From the NCBI RefSeq assembly GCF_032062135.1, contig NC_092859.1, positions 92,948,860 to 93,012,859 on the forward strand: a stretch of DNA of 64,000 nt. The letters run 5' to 3'. Made by a program: the position numbers and the translations under genes. The stretch comes from Pyxicephalus adspersus (lineage: Eukaryota; Chordata; Amphibia; Anura; Pyxicephalidae). Position 1 is the stretch's first letter. Every line of letters starts with the position of its first letter. Under the pieces are notes generated by a model. That model was not told the origin of the DNA. It worked only from the letters and a program-made list of their open reading frames with translations, and did no database searches. This document shows, piece after piece, positions 62,030-64,000 of the stretch.

Positions 62030-62557
62030 CAGTTGGAATAAAATATATAGCAATCTGACAATGTGGAAGCTACTACATTGGAAAAACAAAATGTCAATTC
62101 AAAACGCAGAATTTTTGAACATACTTATCTAATACAAAATGGAAAAATCACAACTCCTTAAAGTAGACATGTGGGCTTACAGCATAATTTCAACATTGAC
62201 ATGATTCGCTTTACTGCATTGGAATAGGTACTTCCCGATACACGGGGTGGAGATCGGGATAAATCCATACTGTAAGAAGAATCCAAATGAATTTATACAC
62301 TAAATAAAAACTAAAAACATTCCCAGGACTAAATGATTCACTTAGCTTACAAAAAATATCCTATCCTATCCTAAAAAAAATATATATTGATTTTGGTAGT
62401 TATTCTAGCTGGAAATGTTTTACTATCTAATTGATTCCTACAAAAAATTATATCTTGACTCATACTTTTTAACATGAAATTCCTTTGTGTAAGAACCAAT
62501 GGTCATTTAAGAAGTAATCTATTTCTCCACCTTATACACAATTTTCATTTAATGCAG
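62030..62557 (+). pseudogene. Penelope-like element, GIY-YIG endonuclease remnant
   Basis: Plus-strand translation gives V-G-I-K-Y (from 62032), then Q-C-G-S-Y-Y-I-G-K-T (62059-62088), the GIY and YIG halves of this nuclease family. After a one-base shift come R-I-F-E-H (the conserved Arg and His region, from about 62104) and Y-L-I-Q-N-G-K. From 62162 follows S-R-H-V-G-L-Q-H-N-F-N, F-T-A-L-E, D-T-R-G-G-D-R-D and I-Y-T-L-N, then a remnant of the P-G-L-N-D ending. In-frame stops at several points make it dead. This C-terminal GIY-YIG domain, with R-H-V-G and D-x-R-G-G-D blocks, is typical of Penelope-like retroelements. The reverse transcriptase part is absent. The 3' end 62475-62557 is repeated in inverted form at 61834-61920. 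Confidence 0.85.
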
Positions 62558-62564
62558 AGGTCAG

Positions 62565-62965
62565 CCAGATACGGCCTAGCCAATAATCCGTTCCGGCCTA
62601 ACGCCCCCTAGTTTTTTAATGGTTAATCCGACCTAATCCCGGCCGGCAGGGGTCGGCAACACGCGGCTCCAGAGCCACATGCAGCTCTTGAACCTCCTTG
62701 TTGTGGCTCCCTTCCCTATTTACCGCACCAGGAATTACTATTTCTGGCGCCGGGGTAAGGGGACACTCCCTGTCCTCCATATGCATTCCGGAGGAAAGTG
62801 ATTTCCCTTCAAGGGCGTTCTTGGTGGGGGCAGAGCCATCAGCATGGGACTTGAGAGAGAGTCCCTCGCTGATAGGAGTCTCGTGTCCCGTGTATCCCTG
62901 GGTGCTTACACGTGGGATTAGATGCAAAAGCAGTAACAGAGAGCCAGGAAAAAAGAAGTAAAGTA
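62565..62965. mobile_element. hAT-type repeat pieces (two termini in a row)
   Basis: 62646 begins CAGGGGTCGGCAACACGCGG followed by CTCCAGAGCCACATGCAGCTC, a well-known vertebrate hAT terminus style. Just before it, GCAGAGGTCAGCCAGATACG (62555-62574) with TCCGGCCTAACGCCCCC looks like the end of another related element. The GC-rich inside (62740-62930) has no recognisable transposase; the frames there are by-products. Right boundary uncertain. Confidence 0.55.
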
Positions 62966-63070
62966 AGTTATATCAATTAATGATGCATAATTTATCAGAT
63001 GATAAATATATGTTTCGTAACTAATTATATATAATGATTAGTTACTTACTAGTTCTTAAATCTCATAAAT
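62966..63070. other. Short AT-rich spacer
   Basis: Nothing recognised. Confidence 0.4.
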
Positions 63071-63178
63071 TATTATTACTACACAGTGTTTATATAGCAC
63101 TATCATATTACGCAGTGCTGTACAAAGTCGATAGTCATGTCACTAACTGTCCCTCAAAAGGGGCTCGCAACCCGAGCC
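63071..63178 (-). mobile_element. SINE 3' part, minus strand
   Basis: The reverse complement contains GAGCCCCTTTTGAGG, GTGACATGACTATCGACTTT and GTAATATGATAGTGCTATAT, matching in order the last 90 bases of the SINE at 17685-17998. The tRNA-like head is missing. Confidence 0.7.
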
Positions 63179-63937
63179 ATTGATCCATTGGGATTATGAA
63201 TCATGTGAATTTTGAATCACAGTGAATTTTTAAAAAAAAATTAGAATTAGAAATGCAACTATTTAACCATTGAGGTCTAGCCAATTAACTGCCTGGGCTA
63301 TATGGATAATAGGAACTTGTTTTTCTTCACATTCACACTTTTACCTATCTGACTGCAGTTTTTTGACTTTATAGCCAGTCATCGGGTTAGAGGCTGAATT
63401 ATTTATTTTTATTTTTTTACACTTAACAGGCTTTACTAATAATAAATCTGAGCTTATTGCATCAAAACACAGTGTCAAATTACTTAAAAATCCCTAAATA
63501 AAACAGAAAATTGTATTTATTGGTTAACTTGACAACAAATTCTAGTCCAACTGGCTGCAATATTGGGTTTGCTCACACACAAATCAACAATCTGTTTATA
63601 AGGAAGTCTTAACAGAACTTGAGACAACTACTTAAGACCAAACTACTTAACCAAATTTAAGTTTACTAAAGCCAAAGAAGATCCTCATGCATAACAAAAA
63701 GATTGGCAAAAGTTTAATAGTTTTTTATATGACTTGATTCACTTGTATAAGTATATGAAGAAAGTTGCATTCCCTTTTAAATCACAATCATGTCTTATAC
63801 AATTCAACAATCAGTTAAAACCAAATATCTGGATTAAACTTCAGGCCCCAGTGCTCAATATTGTACTATTGTGTTGCTTCTGTATAGTTGATTTTTCTCA
63901 TATGCAGAGATGATGATTTAATTATTAAAATAATCAT
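63179..63937. other. Gene-free AT-rich DNA
   Basis: No gene or repeat recognised. Confidence 0.4.
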
Positions 63938-64000
63938 GGTGGCTCAGAGGTAGCACTCTTGTCTTTGCAGCACTAGGTCCCAGGTTTGAATCTCAGCCAG
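63938..64000 (+). mobile_element. tRNA-derived SINE head, cut by window end
   Basis: GGTGGCTCAGAGGTAGCACT (A-box region) and CCCAGGTTTGAATCTCAGCC (B box GGTTTGAATCT) match the head of the SINE at 17685 and are closer to a tRNA than that copy. The remainder lies beyond the window. Confidence 0.75.

Noticed and set aside
1..64000. IMMP2L exons, CRISPR arrays, bacterial operons or rRNA
   Set aside because: Looked for and not seen; regularly spaced direct repeats of CRISPR type are absent and the composition is eukaryotic.

Overview
The window looks like a piece of a vertebrate nuclear genome, most probably a frog or toad (anuran). It is AT-rich and has one intact protein gene, no bacterial-style gene packing, and a dense, mixed-age load of DNA transposons (Tc1/mariner, Tigger, mariner, piggyBac, hAT and short non-autonomous elements), tRNA-derived SINEs and a Penelope-like retroelement. 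The anuran call rests on protein similarity and repeat style recalled from knowledge, not on a search. An assembly gap of 443 N lies at 11105-11547.

The only convincing host gene is LRRN3 (leucine-rich repeat neuronal protein 3), a 707-residue type I membrane protein encoded by one uninterrupted exon at 3478-5601 on the + strand. A splice acceptor candidate ends at 3138, so the last exon would start at 3139 with a leader holding several short upstream ORFs; poly(A) signals lie at 5852 and 6082. In other tetrapods LRRN3 is nested in a large intron of IMMP2L. The long gene-free remainder is compatible with that, but I saw no IMMP2L exon.

Layout: 1-3138 upstream DNA with old repeat pieces; 3139-6110 LRRN3 last exon; 7470-8880 decayed Tc1 on the minus strand; 9782-10070 and 13408-13638 hAT-like short elements; 12009-13356 Tc1 with both terminal repeats; 14780-15262 inverted-repeat region; 17685-17998 tRNA-derived SINE; 20330-21310 second, shortened Tc1; 24484-27217 short DNA elements; 27423-28374 LTR-like unit with TATA box and poly(A) signal; 28761-28950 exact 95-bp tandem duplication; 29392-34687 three related TTAA-flanked elements plus a Tigger remnant; 37908-38333 short inverted-repeat element; 43735-43975 deleted LTR-like relative; 45616-46863 hAT-type element with a perfect 8-bp target duplication and another element nested inside; 50731-50770 hammerhead-ribozyme-like sequence; 51091-51146 perfect 26-bp hairpin; 53755-53907 palindromic element; 54785-56290 short elements; 57372-58721 piggyBac remnants in opposite orientations; 60236-62557 a second hammerhead-like motif, a deleted mariner, and inverted Penelope-like fragments with a recognisable GIY-YIG nuclease domain; 62565-64000 hAT and SINE pieces.

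Nothing here is an operon or cooperating gene set. The biology is one neuronal cell-surface gene in a large gene-poor region that has been repeatedly colonised by mobile elements. Every transposase or endonuclease reading frame seen is broken by stops or frameshifts.
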